Below are positions 5,108-5,987 of a stretch of 5,987 bases of DNA, in pieces. Position 1 is the first letter of the stretch, and each line of letters opens with the position of its first letter. Origin of the DNA: Promethearchaeota archaeon (GTDB lineage: Archaea; Asgardarchaeota; Lokiarchaeia; Sigyniarchaeales; SOKP01); contig JAGXNU010000133.1 in the NCBI GenBank assembly GCA_019894815.1, positions 1-5,987 of the forward strand, written 5' to 3'. Below the pieces are notes generated by a model that was not told where the DNA came from, did no database searches, and worked only from the letters and a program-made list of their open reading frames with translations. Made by a program: the position numbers and the translations under genes.

Positions 5108-5987
5108 ATGAAAAAGAATAAGGTCATTGTGCTAGGGTCCATAGCATATGATTATATAATGTCTTTTGAAGAAAATTTCGTAAATGCAGTTTCCATTGAT
5201 TTTGAAAAAGAAGAATATCAAAGCACGGTTACAGCAGCTGATAAAATACAACGTTATGGAGGAACTGCAGGAAATATAGCGTATAATCTTGGTTTATTAA
5301 ATATTGCAAAAACCACGGTCTTTGGATCCGTTGGGAATGATTTTGAAAGTCTTGGGTATAGAAAACACGTCTCGAAATTTGAAAAAATTGATTTTAATGT
5401 TGATGTCTACAATGATCTGTATACTGCAGCATGTTATATTGTAAATGATGTTAAAACTAATCAAATGATAATTTTTCATGGTGGAGCATTATCCAAATGT
5501 GAGGATATTGATTTAAAAGAAAAAATATCAGATCCAGAAAATTACGCATATGCTATTAATTCAACACAGAGCATAAAGGCCATGGAGAATTTTGCGGATC
5601 AACTATTTAATCTCGGAATTCCATCGATCTTTGACCCTGGACAAGTAACTGTACTTTTTCCTAAGAATATTTTAATAGATATCATGAAGAAATCTAAAAT
5701 ATTAATTGGAAATAGGTATGAGATAAATCAAATAAAAAAAAAAACAGGATTAAGCGACGATGAATTAATGGATTTAGTAAATGCAATAATAACAACTAAA
5801 GGAGCTGATGGCTCTTTACTCATGTACAAGGATGATTCCGGTAAAATCTACAATATCGATATTCCAATATCAAAACCAGATATAGTAGAAGATACTACAG
5901 GGGCAGGAGATGGTTATCGTGCGGGGATATTATCCGGATTATTATTGAATATGACATTAATAGACTCATGTCGACTAGGTTCCATTG
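5108..5987 (+). CDS. PfkB-family nucleoside (adenosine-type) kinase, 3' end cut off by the window
   Basis: 293 residues are visible and the frame runs off the window end. It is a ribokinase-fold (PfkB) enzyme that moves the ATP gamma-phosphate to a sugar hydroxyl. Landmarks: an N-terminal strand VIVLGSIAYDYI (6-17); PfkB signature 1 in YGGTAGNIAYNLG (50-62), binding the sugar; FHGGA (123-127); FDPGQ (175-179); the N-x-x-E motif N202-R-Y-E205, for magnesium and phosphate; TTKGADGS (229-236); and signature 2, DTTGAGDGYRAG (262-273), with catalytic base D268 and the anion hole. The FDPGQ, YGGxAxN and GAGDxYRAG set resembles the M. jannaschii nucleoside kinase (MJ0406) and adenosine kinase-like group more than ribokinase or phosphofructokinase, so a role in nucleoside salvage is likely but the substrate is unproven. 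About 30 C-terminal residues are probably missing. The ATG at 5108 is the first usable start after the TGA at 5054. Confidence 0.88.
   Translation, partial: MKKNKVIVLGSIAYDYIMSFEENFVNAVSIDFEKEEYQSTVTAADKIQRYGGTAGNIAYNLGLLNIAKTTVFGSVGNDFESLGYRKHVSKFEKIDFNVDVYNDLYTAACYIVNDVKTNQMIIFHGGALSKCEDIDLKEKISDPENYAYAINSTQSIKAMENFADQLFNLGIPSIFDPGQVTVLFPKNILIDIMKKSKILIGNRYEINQIKKKTGLSDDELMDLVNAIITTKGADGSLLMYKDDSGKIYNIDIPISKPDIVEDTTGAGDGYRAGILSGLLLNMTLIDSCRLGSI

Noticed and set aside
5297..5479. 60-codon minus-strand open frame inside the kinase
   Set aside because: Antisense to the PfkB gene, which carries its motifs in order through this region.
1..5987. Defence system, CRISPR array or prophage
   Set aside because: No repeat-spacer pattern, no nuclease, integrase or phage structural genes; the genes are metabolic, repair, signalling or cytoskeleton-like.

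Overview
The window is AT-rich and most likely comes from an Asgard archaeon of the Lokiarchaeota (Promethearchaeota) type. That is an inference from four signs. There is an archaeal-type 8-oxoguanine glycosylase (Ogg2) with its diagnostic C-terminal lysine. There is a nucleoside kinase of the archaeal PfkB type. There is a small stand-alone gelsolin-like protein, a eukaryotic-signature fold found in Asgard genomes. Starts lack Shine-Dalgarno sequences and instead have archaeal BRE/TATA-like boxes. No rRNA, tRNA, CRISPR array or insertion sequence was seen.

Layout. 56-316 (+) is a small helical protein of unknown function. 402-1679 (+) is an Eis-like GNAT acetyltransferase with a GTG start. 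1734-2735 (+) is a polytopic membrane acyltransferase of the HGSNAT/DUF1624 type that keeps the catalytic Asn and His. The 257-base gap at 2736-2992 holds a possible gene relic on the minus strand, a 16-bp-arm inverted repeat and a strong promoter-like box. 2993-3298 (+) is the gelsolin-like protein. Convergent to it, 3378-3770 (-) is a single-domain response regulator with a TTG start that overlaps the stop codon of a decayed histidine kinase; only the last ~40 codons of that kinase remain (3763-3888). 3889-4036 is a divergent control region with a C6-T4-C4 tract and two hairpins. 4037-4309 (+) is a second small helical protein, clearly paralogous to the first. It meets ogg2 (4318-4944, -) tail to tail. 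A 163-base divergent spacer leads to a PfkB nucleoside/sugar kinase (5108 to the window end, +, cut off at its C-terminus).

How the genes relate. The GNAT and the membrane acyltransferase are adjacent and co-oriented (54-base gap), so two acetyl-CoA users may be functionally linked. The gelsolin-like gene has its own promoter-like region with a large dyad beside it. The response regulator looks like an orphan left after its cognate kinase was deleted. The two small paralogs are in different contexts, which suggests a dispersed lineage-specific family. No stretch of more than 300 bases lacks a gene.
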